A DNA stretch of 64,000 nucleotides from Ktedonobacter racemifer DSM 44963 (GTDB lineage: Bacteria > Chloroflexota > Ktedonobacteria > Ktedonobacterales > Ktedonobacteraceae): assembly GCF_000178855.1 (NCBI RefSeq), contig NZ_ADVG01000003.1, positions 1,426,001-1,490,000 of the forward strand, read 5' to 3'. How positions within the stretch are numbered: the first letter of the stretch is position 1; every line of letters starts with the position of its first letter. Of this stretch, positions 39,855 through 48,347 are shown piece after piece. The position numbers and the translations under genes were made by a program. Under the pieces are notes generated by a model that was not told where the DNA came from, searched no databases, and saw only the letters and a program-made list of their open reading frames with translations.

Positions 39855-41513
39855 TCAATGAGCGAACGCGAGGTACTCGTGGACGGAACGCACCGAGGCC
39901 GAGCCTTCGCCAACAGCAGCTGCGACTCGCTTGATCGAGCCCGCCCGGACGTCGCCAACGGCGAACAATCCGGGATAGCTAGTCTCAAAGGGCAGCGGTC
40001 GCCGGCCCAATGCTTCCCATCGTTCGTCGAGGTGCTCTTCGCCTAGAGACCGGTCGGTGAGCACGAAACCGTGCTCATCGAGGGCCGCGCATCCTGTCAG
40101 CCAATCCGTGGCAGGATCTGCGCCGATGAAGGAGAACAAAGCACTGCACGGCAGCACGACATCGCCGCCAACAGTAGTGACCCGTATCGACGTGAGAGTC
40201 TGGTCACCCTCCAGACTGGCGATTTTGGTGTTGGTTCGTACGTTGATGCGAGCATCGGCCTCGATCCGGTCGACGAGGTAGCGCGACATGCTGGCGTTCA
40301 GGTCGTGGCCGCGGATGACGATGGTGATTGGGCTGCCAGCCGCAGCCAGGAACAGTGCAGCCTGACCAGCCGAGTTGCCCCCTCCTGCGACCACGACCGG
40401 CGACCCGGCGCAGAGGCGGGCTTCCATCTCGGTGGCCGCGTAGTACACGCCGTTGCCTTCAAAGTCTGCGAGACGGGTAGCATCGAGTCGCCGGTAGCGG
40501 ACCCCGCTGGCGACGATCACAGCGCGACATGCAACATCAGTCCCATCCGAAAGGCGGACCACGAGATGCCCGGCCTCTTCACGCAGCGACGAGGCCAGAC
40601 ACGGGCTTGTGAGGTGGGCGCCGAACTTCTCAGCTTGCACAAAGGCCCGCTGGGTGAGGTCGCCTCCGGAAATCCCGGTCGGGAACCCGAGGTAGTTCTC
40701 GATGAGCGAGCTGGTCCCTGCTTGGCCCCCAACGACGGCCATCTCGACGACCAGGGTTCGCAGTCCCTCGGAGGCGCCATAGACAGCCGCCGCCAGACCG
40801 GCTGGCCCCGCACCGACTACGACGAGATCGAAACAACGCTCGGGAAGGCTGTTGATGGTCAAGCCGAGGTACTCCGCCAGCCCTCCAGGGGTCGGGCGAC
40901 GCAAGACTGAACCGGAGGCGATCACGACTGGCAACTCGCCCGGGGTGACGGAGAACTCGCGCAGGAGGCGGTCGACGGCAGCATCGCGGTCCGGGTCCAG
41001 CCACTCATGGGGGATGCGGTTGCGGGCCAGGAACTCGCGGATCCGGAGTGACTCGGGCGAGAACCGGGAACCCACGACGCGGATGGCACCTGATGCGCCG
41101 CTCAGCAGTATAGACCTGCGGACGAGAAAGGCGGCGAGAATCGTGTCACTGAGGCCGGGGTTCGTCGCGATCACATGTTGCAGCGCGGCCCTCGGTACGA
41201 CGATGACCTCGCCGGGCTGAGTGACGCGGGCCGACAGATACACCCGCTGGCCGGTCAGCAAGTTCAGCTCGCCCAGAAATCGACCAGGACCGTGGCGAGC
41301 GACGATCCGCTCCTCACCGTCGGAACGGACCACGATCTCGACAGTTCCCGAGAGAATCACGTAGAAGTCGTAGGTGGTGTCCCCTTCCCGATAGAGGTAC
41401 TCGCCCGCAGCCACCGATTGTCGGGTCCCGAGCGCCCCAAGAATGGCAAGTTCGGAGTCATCGAGTGTGGGAGACGCGACAGAGTCATCGGCCAGCGGCG
41501 GACGGTAGCTCAT
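39855..41513 (-). CDS. Cyclic-nucleotide-binding domain fused to thioredoxin-reductase-like flavoprotein
   Basis: 552 aa; SD AAGGAGG before ATG 41513. Residues about 20-140 are a cNMP-binding domain (GEYLYREGDTTYDFYVILSG, GPGRFLGELNLLTGQRVYLS). Residues 145-225 look glutaredoxin/thioredoxin-like without a CxxC. From about 228 on is a TrxR-like FAD/NAD(P) enzyme: DLVVVGAGPAGLAAAVYGAS, VVVAGGGNSAGQAALFLAAA and FAVGDVRAGSIKRVAAAVGE. The redox CxxC of TrxR is absent (EMAVVGGQAGTSS region). GC is clearly higher than in the neighbours, with G/C-ending codons, so it is probably acquired. The UBP zinc-finger gene just upstream is a known companion in other genomes. Confidence 0.88.
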   Translation of the reverse strand: MSYRPPLADDSVASPTLDDSELAILGALGTRQSVAAGEYLYREGDTTYDFYVILSGTVEIVVRSDGEERIVARHGPGRFLGELNLLTGQRVYLSARVTQPGEVIVVPRAALQHVIATNPGLSDTILAAFLVRRSILLSGASGAIRVVGSRFSPESLRIREFLARNRIPHEWLDPDRDAAVDRLLREFSVTPGELPVVIASGSVLRRPTPGGLAEYLGLTINSLPERCFDLVVVGAGPAGLAAAVYGASEGLRTLVVEMAVVGGQAGTSSLIENYLGFPTGISGGDLTQRAFVQAEKFGAHLTSPCLASSLREEAGHLVVRLSDGTDVACRAVIVASGVRYRRLDATRLADFEGNGVYYAATEMEARLCAGSPVVVAGGGNSAGQAALFLAAAGSPITIVIRGHDLNASMSRYLVDRIEADARINVRTNTKIASLEGDQTLTSIRVTTVGGDVVLPCSALFSFIGADPATDWLTGCAALDEHGFVLTDRSLGEEHLDERWEALGRRPLPFETSYPGLFAVGDVRAGSIKRVAAAVGEGSASVRSVHEYLAFAH

Positions 41514-41933
41514 TGCTTCGACCTCCTTGACAGTGGTCCTGCGAGCTCGCAGGGACCACCAGATATATTCCCTGTGTCATCGTCCTCTTTCCTTTTGCTT
41601 CTTCTAAGAAGCAGATGGTAATAAGGGAGAGCGCTTCTCCAGCGAGGGCAACGCAAGCGCCCCTTTCCTCATCCCTGCACGGTACAGGCCGCTCCATTCG
41701 CCTCCGATATGTAGCAGAACTGTTCCTTTACCAGAAGGGATTGACCTCTCTAGCAGCCAGGGATACTATAGCATAGTATTCTCTCACTTGATGAACCTCA
41801 TCTTGATCGCAGGGAATGGGGGTTTTGATTTCGCTGGGGAGCGTGTTGATCGTGACATCGATCCCCAGTGCCCAACGCTGGCCATCGTTCAATCAGTTTG
41901 TTTTTCACGTCTTGCTTCTTCTCACACTGCTGC
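41514..41933. other. 420-bp intergenic region with a 17-bp dyad
   Basis: ATACTAT-AGC-ATAGTAT (41763-41779) is a perfect dyad and overlaps a possible -10. It lies 250 bp upstream of the flavoprotein gene. TTGACC at about 41742 precedes it. Otherwise nothing seen. Confidence 0.4.
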
Positions 41934-42200
41934 TTAACTCAACTCCATTGCTACCTGATCAATATAACACCAGACCCAGTCCTCTCCCGGTTCGTGAGAT
42001 TGGATCAGCGGGTGACCCGTCGCGTGAAAATGCTTTGTCGCATGTTTATTTTTTGAACTATCACAGCAACCAACATGGCCACAAATCAAGCAGAGACGCA
42101 GGTGAACCCAGGTGTCCCCGGTTTTCAGACAGTCTTCGCAACCATTGGCGGATGGAGTAACCTCTTGAATCTGGTCCAGATGGGTACAAACCCTGGCCAT
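41934..42200 (-). CDS. UBP-type zinc finger protein
   Basis: 88 aa. CTHLDQIQEV, then CEDCLKTGDTWVHLRLCLIC, GHVGCCDSSKNKHATKHFHA and HPLIQSHEPGEDWVWCYID are the cysteine and histidine ligands of the ZnF-UBP fold almost without extra sequence. In eukaryotes the fold binds ubiquitin C-termini; bacterial single-domain versions are of unknown role. It is 420 bp upstream of, and on the same strand as, the cNMP/TrxR-like gene. The pairing is seen elsewhere and suggests a joint function. Confidence 0.87.
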   Translation of the reverse strand: MARVCTHLDQIQEVTPSANGCEDCLKTGDTWVHLRLCLICGHVGCCDSSKNKHATKHFHATGHPLIQSHEPGEDWVWCYIDQVAMELS

Positions 42201-42347
42201 AAATCTTTTCCTTTCTCATCAAAAACGGTCTGCTTCTACTCTCAAGAATGCCCTTCCCGCTTGAGCTAAAACTCCTCTTGGATCAGATGTCATTTTTCAA
42301 ATGTCTCAATCCAGGCTTGCCTGACGAACGCCCGCTTCCCATGTCCC

Positions 42348-42668
42348 TCAGCCTTCCAGGAGACGGGCCTGTTCAGCTTCTGTGAGCAATGGCAGATATT
42401 CCTGATGGCGTCGAATGTAAGAGGCAACAAAGGGGCATAAAGGAACAACTGTGAGATGCTGCGCGAGTGCATTTTCAAGTGCAAAAGACGCAAGCTGGCT
42501 CGCGATTCCTCGTCCTTCCAGAGCAGGCGGCACGCCTGTGTGAAGAAAGACAATACGTCCCGCCTGCTGCTTATAGGTCAGGACCGCAAGCTGTTCGTTA
42601 ATCTTCACTTCATAGCGATGTTCGTCTCTATTGTTGGTCACAATAGGAACTGGATCGGTTGTGCTCAT
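42348..42668 (-). CDS. Small GNAT-like N-acetyltransferase (YidJ/PF14542 type)
   Basis: 106 aa; SD GAGGAGG. HRYEVKINEQLAVLTYKQQA, FLHTGVPPALEGRGIASQLA (the acetyl-CoA loop, xxGxGxA type) and VVPLCPFVASYIRRHQEYLP are the full pattern of the short one-domain acetyltransferase family related to human NATD1. It binds acetyl-CoA; the substrate is not known. Standalone. Confidence 0.9.
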   Translation of the reverse strand: MSTTDPVPIVTNNRDEHRYEVKINEQLAVLTYKQQAGRIVFLHTGVPPALEGRGIASQLASFALENALAQHLTVVPLCPFVASYIRRHQEYLPLLTEAEQARLLEG

Positions 42669-42937
42669 TTTTCCTCCTCAGAAGAGCCTGATTGCGTGTC
42701 TGCGAGAGATCCTCAGTCTATCACAAAGACCAAACTCCGTGTGCAAGTTGATCACGCTGCCACGACAGCAGCAAGCTGAAGAGGGTCGTGGCCCTCAAAC
42801 TGATTGAAGAGAATGCAAAGGGTATGCATGAGTATGTGCTTTCTATTGTAAGCGTGGAATAGAATGAGCGTCAACTGGCGAAAAAGATCGCCATAATCGT
42901 GGAATGCTCTATGGTCAACGTAGAAAGTTGAATTAGG

Positions 42938-43333
42938 TCATTTATCGAAAAAAAGCTCGAGACCGAAGAAAAAGAGGGCATTTGAAAGATGAATTGCTCG
43001 TAACATCTCAGAGCCAGCAGGTACCTGCATCCCATCGGACATCTCAAAGTGGGCAAACGGAACACTTTTGAAACTCCAGGCATAAATATGCACACCGAGC
43101 TTCTGTCTCAAGGTTTGAGCCCCATCCATAGCCCCCGTGTGTCCACGGGTAATCAAAATACGACGAATTCCTCCACGGGATTCGGCCGCATGAATAATGG
43201 CCTCAAGATGCGCGAGATCGGCAACCGTAGGATCAATAACAGAGGCACCTTCAATGCCACTCCCTACGATGATCGTATTCGTGCCAGAACCAGACCTATC
43301 TGGCGACGATACAATGGTATAGATACCAGTCAT
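42938..43333 (-). pseudogene. Decayed metallo-beta-lactamase-fold hydrolase
   Basis: From ATG 43333, MTGIYTIVSSPDRSGSGTNT-IIVGSG and VIDPTVADLAHLEAIIHAAE match the start of MBL-fold hydrolases (TNTYIV, IDPG). The metal motif THGHxDHxGG appears as TRGHTGAMDGAQTL, so the first and third ligands are lost. The frame stops after about 130 residues, half the family length. Also in frame before it is the end of a decayed enoyl-CoA hydratase. Function lost. Confidence 0.7.
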
Positions 43334-43667
43334 GTTCTCTTCCTTAGCAGTGAGCCCTTCGAGGGTCATCCCAAAAGGCACGCCCTCGGCAATGCGACGC
43401 CGCAGACGCTGGTTAAGCGTCTAGCGCTGGAGCCTGCTGCGGTACAGATCAGGTTTTGCTGCCAACGTGTGAGCGATTGCCAGGCCACGTGCAAGCACCT
43501 GATCATGTGGGAGCACCTCGGTCACCACTCCCCATCGTTCAGCTGTCCGTGCATCAATGGTTTCGCCGCTCCACAGGAGCCACTTCGCTCGCGTTGGGCC
43601 GACCACCTCTTCCCAAACAACCTGGAGACCGTCACCAGCGGTGATGCCAAATGCAGGATGTGGGAAG
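43334..43667 (-). pseudogene. Enoyl-CoA hydratase fragment with in-frame TAG
   Basis: Read on the minus strand from about 43667: GDFPHPAFGITAGDGLQVVW, EEVVGPTRAKWLLWSGETID, ARTAERWGVVTEVLPHDQVL, ARGLAIAHTLAAKPDLYR..., then TAG at 43421-43423, then TLNQRLRRRIAEGVPFGMTL and EGLTAKEEN in the same frame. These are the C-terminal two thirds of an enoyl-CoA hydratase/isomerase. There is no start codon, and the stop lies inside a conserved helix. It ends at the start of the MBL remnant. Confidence 0.75.
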
Positions 43668-43745
43668 TCACCCTTTTCCCTTTCTCACATGTTTCTCTCG
43701 TATAGCATCTATGAAATGCGGCAATGCAAGCTTTCCACCTGCTTA

Positions 43746-44486
43746 TTAGATGGCGATTCGCCCTCCATCAACGGGAATGGTTGCCCCGTGGACAAAGTCC
43801 GCCTCATCGCTGGCAAGGTACACCGCAGCGGCGGCAATTTCGGAAGCCTGGGCCACTCTCTTGGCCGGGAGGGCAGTCGCTAATTGATGAAGTCCTTCCA
43901 CCATGCCCTCAGTGGCGGGTGTATACGTCGGGCCTGGAGCGATCGCATTGACATTGACCCCTCTGGGTCCAAGCTCAGTGGCCCAGGACTTGGTCAACAG
44001 CGTCAGGGCCGCTTTCGTTGAGCCATAGAGCGACATCGTTGGTTCCCCAACGTGGGCTACCATGGTCGTAATGTTGATGATCTTGCCTGACCCACGCTCC
44101 GCCATCTGGGGAGCTAAGGCAGCGGTCAGAAAAAATGGTCCTTTCACATTGATCGCGTAGGTAGTGTCAAAGGTAGCTTCATCTACCTGCTCCAGGGGAG
44201 CAAAGGGGAAGATCCCTGCATTATTCACCAGAATATCGATCGACCCGAACACGGTGGTCGCCTCTTTGGCTAAGCGTCGTACCCCCTCGATTGACTCCTG
44301 ATCGGCGGCAAGGAAAGTTGCCTGCCCCCCTTTGGCTCGAATGGCATCCACTACCGCTTGTCCACGCTGCGCGTTTCGACCATTGACCACCACGCGTGCC
44401 CCTTCCCGCGCGAAGGCTTCTGCAATCGCTTGCCCAATCCCCGAGGTGCTTCCCGTGACCAGTGCCGTTTTTCCTTGTAATCGCAT
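43746..44486 (-). CDS. SDR family oxidoreductase (FabG-like)
   Basis: 246 aa; SD AAGGAG. Rossmann motif TGSTSGIGQAIAEAFAREGA, NNAG in ILVNNAGIFPF, catalytic Ser in IINITTMVAHVGEPT (the Ser position reads T/M, so the proton relay is unusual), YGSTKAAL with Tyr and Lys, and the ending DEADFVHGATIPVDGG. It reduces or oxidises a carbonyl with NAD(P)H. The gene is complete in a region of decayed ones and is divergent from the HxlR gene, which is the likely regulator. Confidence 0.9.
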   Translation of the reverse strand: MRLQGKTALVTGSTSGIGQAIAEAFAREGARVVVNGRNAQRGQAVVDAIRAKGGQATFLAADQESIEGVRRLAKEATTVFGSIDILVNNAGIFPFAPLEQVDEATFDTTYAINVKGPFFLTAALAPQMAERGSGKIINITTMVAHVGEPTMSLYGSTKAALTLLTKSWATELGPRGVNVNAIAPGPTYTPATEGMVEGLHQLATALPAKRVAQASEIAAAAVYLASDEADFVHGATIPVDGGRIAI

Positions 44487-44813
44487 CTATAGCTCCTTTT
44501 TCAATATATTGCTTCTCTTCACAAAGGGAGAACCATCCCCGTTTCCGGGGCTTTTTCTCCTCTCAAAAACACGCGTGCCAATCGTTTTTCCTGGCCTCAA
44601 GGTGCCCTAAGACCATCGCCGTTGATAGCCTTCTCAAGCGTATGTGCGCTCCTTCTTACAAGCGTATCTCCCTTGGGAAAGGCTCCCATGCCTTGATTGG
44701 TCACGCGTGTTTCTGTCTTGCGTCAGTGTAGTAGACTGTATATGCTTTGACAAGTACGCACAAAAATGTGGTGTAGTCACAGAAAAGTAACTGGAACGAA
44801 CGAGGAAACAGGC
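44487..44813. other. Divergent control region between SDR and HxlR genes
   Basis: 327 bp. CCCCG-TTTC-CGGGG (44537-44550) followed by CTTTTT sits inside GGAGAA..TTCTCC (44527-44560), forming a terminator-like hairpin. Around 44720-44780, TTTGACA and GTAGTAGACT / GTGTAGTC elements precede the HxlR gene and may be its binding sites. Confidence 0.4.
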
Positions 44814-45227
44814 ATGCGAGAACCCATCTACACGAGAAATTATCAATGCTTGATGGAAGCTACCGCTGATGTGATCGGGGGAAAATGGAAAAGCCTCATT
44901 GTGTACTATCTGCTGGAAACCCCTCGACGCTTCAACGAACTCAAACGGCTCTTACCTGACATTTCGCAGCGCATCCTGACGCAACAACTGCGGGAACTGG
45001 AGACCGATGGCATCATCCATCGGGAGATCTATAAAGAAATTCCCCCGAAAGTCGAGTACTCGTTAACGGAGGTGGGAACCAGCTTACAACAGATTATCCT
45101 CCCGATGCTCGCGTGGGGAGAGCACTACGTGGAGCATTTTGAGAAAACAAGACCATGGTGTAAACGTTGGGGATTGGAGCAGACAGGGGAGATTGAGCAC
45201 CTGGAAGAGGAAGAAATGCAGCGGTGA
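44814..45227 (+). CDS. HxlR family transcriptional regulator
   Basis: 137 aa from ATG 44814 (GAGGAAA before it). YQCLMEATADVIGGKWKSLI, YYLLETPRRFNELKRLLPDI, SQRILTQQLRELETDGIIHR and EIPPKVEYSLTEVGTSL are the complete HxlR winged-helix pattern. A conserved Cys (C in YQCLM) is at the position used for redox or aldehyde sensing in some members. It is divergent from the SDR gene and probably controls it. Confidence 0.92.
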   Translation: MREPIYTRNYQCLMEATADVIGGKWKSLIVYYLLETPRRFNELKRLLPDISQRILTQQLRELETDGIIHREIYKEIPPKVEYSLTEVGTSLQQIILPMLAWGEHYVEHFEKTRPWCKRWGLEQTGEIEHLEEEEMQR

Positions 45228-45244
45228 TGGGGCTCTGACGGTTT

Positions 45245-45293
45245 TCCTGGTGAACCTCCCGCATGGCGTTTCAATGCGGGAGATTCACCAGGA
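45245..45293. terminator. 20-bp hairpin after HxlR
   Basis: Arms 45245-45264 and 45274-45293 with one mismatch; between the HxlR stop and the LLM remnant. Confidence 0.5.
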
Positions 45294-45336
45294 TCACGGT
45301 AGGATTCTATTAGACCCTCAGAGACCACCTTTGCCA

Positions 45337-45790
45337 TCATACCTCTCTAGCGGAAAATGGTGGGAGGACGTGCTTCGAGACGCGCTCCAGATGGGCCATT
45401 ACCGCTTCATGTGAGACGCCGGGCAGATGGGACCAAAAGCAGATCTCCGTCAGAGGGGCGCTCGCCTGCATCGGCTGGATCATGTTGACCATCTTCTCCG
45501 GCGTATCGATCAGCAGGCCAGTACGCCGCAAGGTATGAGGATCAATGTTGGGCGGTTGTGGGTGTCCGGCATCCGTTCCCATCCGGGCGTACACCCCAGC
45601 TTGATACGCCAGCGCAGGAGCAAGGATCGTTTCCCAATCGCGCTCAGGATCATCGCTCACCCACATCCGCATACTGGCAACCACGGGCGGCGAACTCATG
45701 CTGCACATAGCCTAATCCCACCCCAGGGTCAGACGCCCCTCACTCAACACATCCAGGACTGCCGCTTCTTCCGCGAGCAGTCGTAAAGAC
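45337..45790 (-). pseudogene. Decayed LLM class flavin-dependent oxidoreductase
   Basis: Two LLM pieces are readable. The upstream one (about 45790-45640) gives LLAEEAAVLDVLSEGRLTLG, then, after a one-base frameshift in the G run, VGLGYVQHEFAARGCQYADV. The downstream one is PERDWETILAPALAYQAGVY, then RTGLLIDTPEKMVNMIQPMQ and TEICFWSHLPGVSHEAVMAH, the normal LLM C-terminus. The N-terminus and a middle block of roughly 150 residues are missing. Non-functional. The downstream piece remains as a 123-codon open frame. Confidence 0.75.
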
Positions 45791-45903
45791 CATGGTATTA
45801 ATGACACAAGCGCGTAATAATACATCGTCCATTTGAACGATGCGCCTGCCTTGACGCCTTTTGTATACTATTGGGCACAGTGCTAAAAGGGGGCTGTCAG
45901 AAA

Positions 45904-46836
45904 ATGAATCGTGTAGATCGATTAACCGCTATGCTTTTGTATTTGCAGGGAGGTAAACGAACGGCCGGGGAGATTGCTCGGCGTTTTGAGGTATCCAGGC
46001 GTACTATTTTACGCGATATCGACGCCCTGGGGGAGATGGGAATCCCGATTGTGGCGGAACTAGGCTCTACTGGCGGCTACTCCCTACCACCTGATTACTC
46101 TCTGCCCCCACTGGCTCTGACTCTGCACGAAGCCCTTCTCTTGCGCCTGGCCCTGAGCAGCCTTTCGCAGTTGGGTGATGTGCCTTTTAAGGGAGAACGC
46201 GAGTCGTTGCTGCTCAAGATCCAAACTCTGCTCCCTCGTCATGAGCGCGTAAACCTTGAGCAGTTGCAGCAAGCAGTTTCACTTGATGTGCCATCCTCGC
46301 GCTCCTATCCTACGCCATTTCTCGACCGGCTACTGAAAAGCGCCCAGGAAGAGTGCTGGGTCTCCGTGAGCTATTGCTCTGAGAAGGGTGTCTCACAACA
46401 AACGCTCCTGCCATTGCGCTTGCGCACCACGGCGGGACTCTGGTACTGCGAGGCGTACTCATATGAGCGCCAGGCAACGCGTGTGTACCGCGTGGATCGC
46501 TTTCTAGAGGTGAAGGCAGCCATGGAACCTCCCGAGTTGGAACGCCCGGCCACTCCCATTCTGCATGTTGATTCCTCCTATCCAGAGGTACATATTTTCC
46601 TGACAGCCCGTGGTATGCTACGGCTAGAGCATGAGCCACACCTGGGACCGCGTCTGCAGAGAACTGAGGCAGGGGATGGATGGCTTCGCCTGCAACTGCG
46701 CCCGGAGGAGTATGACTGGCTTGTGAGTATTGTTCTGGGCCTGGGAACAGATGCCAAGGTGCTTGCGCCAGAGGAACTGCGCCTACGAGTGCAACAAGTG
46801 GTGCACGAAATTGCCCATAACTACGCCGAATTGTGA
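45904..46836 (+). CDS. WYL-domain transcriptional regulator (YafY/DeoR-type HTH)
   Basis: 310 aa from ATG 45904. The HTH is MNRVDRLTAMLLYLQGGKRT, AGEIARRFEVSRRTILRDID, ALGEMGIPIVAELGSTGGYS. The WYL domain follows at about 120-215: WVSVSYCSEKGVSQQTLLPL, LRTTAGLWYCEAYSYERQAT and RVYRVDRFLEVKA, with a WCX-like C-terminus (LRLQLRPEEYDWLVSIVLGL). WYL proteins sense nucleotides or nucleic acid ligands and regulate nearby genes. The VOC gene 160 bp downstream may be a target. Confidence 0.92.
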   Translation: MNRVDRLTAMLLYLQGGKRTAGEIARRFEVSRRTILRDIDALGEMGIPIVAELGSTGGYSLPPDYSLPPLALTLHEALLLRLALSSLSQLGDVPFKGERESLLLKIQTLLPRHERVNLEQLQQAVSLDVPSSRSYPTPFLDRLLKSAQEECWVSVSYCSEKGVSQQTLLPLRLRTTAGLWYCEAYSYERQATRVYRVDRFLEVKAAMEPPELERPATPILHVDSSYPEVHIFLTARGMLRLEHEPHLGPRLQRTEAGDGWLRLQLRPEEYDWLVSIVLGLGTDAKVLAPEELRLRVQQVVHEIAHNYAEL

Positions 46837-46996
46837 CATAAGGGTGTCACCATTCATTGCGTATACTTCCCTATATAGATGACCTCGAGAGAGCGATAGA
46901 AGACATCTACATCTTCTCGTCCTCTCTATAAGGGGGTCTGGTATTGATGATTTTGTCACCAATGAAGAATAGATGAGATCAGGAAAGGAAAAAGTT

Positions 46997-47359
46997 ATGG
47001 CCAATTATTCAATCGCTCATATTGAGATTCCCGCAGTCGATGCCAGCCAGGCAGGCATGTTTTATAGTGAGGTCTTTGGCTGGAACATTCAGACCAATAC
47101 GGCCCATAACTATGTGACATTCCAGGCGGAGGGTGGCCTGCGCGGAGGTTTTCAAGGACCCCACGAGAAGGCATATCAACCCGGTAGACTCCTGGTTTAC
47201 CTGGCGACCGACGATATCGATGCCGCTCTCGCCGAGATAGAGGCGCATGGAGGCAAAACCATCGTCCCCAAGACAGTGATTCCCAATATTCTTGAATGGG
47301 CCATTTTTGCCGATCCAGCCGGCAATCAAGTCGGCCTCTCTCGCCGCTACAATAGCTAG
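46997..47359 (+). CDS. VOC (glyoxalase-fold) family protein
   Basis: 120 aa from ATG 46997 (AGGAAA before it). MANYSIAHIEIPAVDASQAG, MFYSEVFGWNIQTNTAHNYV, then LVYLATDDIDAALAEIEAHG and GKTIVPKTVIPNILEWAIFA, DPAGNQVGLSRR form the complete single VOC module. H in AHIEI and E-type ligands may bind a metal. Function (dioxygenase, glyoxalase-like or resistance protein) unknown. A hairpin follows. Confidence 0.9.
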   Translation: MANYSIAHIEIPAVDASQAGMFYSEVFGWNIQTNTAHNYVTFQAEGGLRGGFQGPHEKAYQPGRLLVYLATDDIDAALAEIEAHGGKTIVPKTVIPNILEWAIFADPAGNQVGLSRRYNS

Positions 47360-47370
47360 CTGATGGGGCA

Positions 47371-47408
47371 CCTCGGCTTCACACGAATTTCTTCGTGTGA
47401 AGCCGAGG
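47371..47408. terminator. 17-bp hairpin after the VOC gene
   Basis: CCTCGGCTTCACACGAA / TTCGTGTGAAGCCGAGG, loop TTTC; perfect stem between two converging genes. Confidence 0.6.
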
Positions 47409-47425
47409 CTCAAGCATTGCGGCTA

Positions 47426-48187
47426 TTAGCGGCCCCCACCAATCTCCAGGATGGTCCCTGTTGTGTAAGAGGCTGCCGAAGAAAGCAGCCAGAGAACGCC
47501 TTCAGCCACTTCATTTGCAGTGCCTGCCCGCTGCATAGGAACGGATGGACCTAATTTCTCCAGGCGATCAGGCGCGCCACTTGCTGCATGCAGATCGGTC
47601 TCAATCAGTCCAGGAGCGACGGCATTGACACGAATACCCTCATGGGCGACCTCACGCGCCAGGCCGATGGTGAAGCTATCAATCGCTCCCTTGGATGCGG
47701 CGTAATGGACCCATTCGCCAGCGCCACCCCGGCGCGCGGCGAGAGAGGAAATATTAACAATGGCTCCGCCTGTGCCACCATGGTGCAGTGACATCCTCCG
47801 CACGGCTTCTCGCGCGCACAGGATCGTCCCAACGACGTTGACCGCAAGTACCCGAGTAAGAACCTCTGCACTTACCTCTTCGACGCGAGCAAAGCCACCT
47901 GTAATCCCGGCGTTGTTTACAAGTCCCTGGAGTGGCCCCAATTCTTGCGTTGCTGTCTCAAAGAGGCGCATGACATCCTCTTCACGAGCGACATCCCCTT
48001 GAACGGCAGTGGCTCGACCGCCAGCGGCAACAATATGCGAAACGACCTCCTGGGCAGCGGCCTCATCGCTGGTAAAGTTCACAGCAACGGGATATCCATA
48101 GCCTCCGGCGAGTCTGGCAATGGCAGCCCCAATCCCACGGCTTGCCCCCGTCACGATGATGGACCCCAACTTCTGTTCTGAAACCAT
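47426..48187 (-). CDS. SDR family oxidoreductase
   Basis: 253 aa from ATG 48187; a start at 48226 would add 13 basic residues. GSIIVTGASRGIGAAIARLA, LVNNAGITGGFA, IVNISSLAARRGGAGEWVHY with Ser, then YAASKGAIDSF with Tyr and Lys, and ASYTTGTILEIGGGR at the end. A complete classical SDR with NADP-type basic residue in GASRG. It reduces a carbonyl; substrate unknown. It is divergent from the ArsR-GNAT fusion gene. Confidence 0.92.
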   Translation of the reverse strand: MVSEQKLGSIIVTGASRGIGAAIARLAGGYGYPVAVNFTSDEAAAQEVVSHIVAAGGRATAVQGDVAREEDVMRLFETATQELGPLQGLVNNAGITGGFARVEEVSAEVLTRVLAVNVVGTILCAREAVRRMSLHHGGTGGAIVNISSLAARRGGAGEWVHYAASKGAIDSFTIGLAREVAHEGIRVNAVAPGLIETDLHAASGAPDRLEKLGPSVPMQRAGTANEVAEGVLWLLSSAASYTTGTILEIGGGR

Positions 48188-48347
48188 AATTGTTTCGCTC
48201 TTTCTATTTCTTTTTTTTCTTACCATACCTTCCTTGTCAAGATGAGCACAGGGAAGCGATGCTCAACCTTGCTTGACATTCCAGTTATGCAGGATATATG
48301 CTCCGGATAATCGGGAAAAAGGGTAGTATTATGAACTGGAGGTCTGT

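Noticed and set aside
40071..40910. Plus-strand open frame of 279 codons opposite the cNMP/TrxR-like gene
   Set aside because: Created by the high GC content of the real minus-strand gene; no SD and no recognisable domain.
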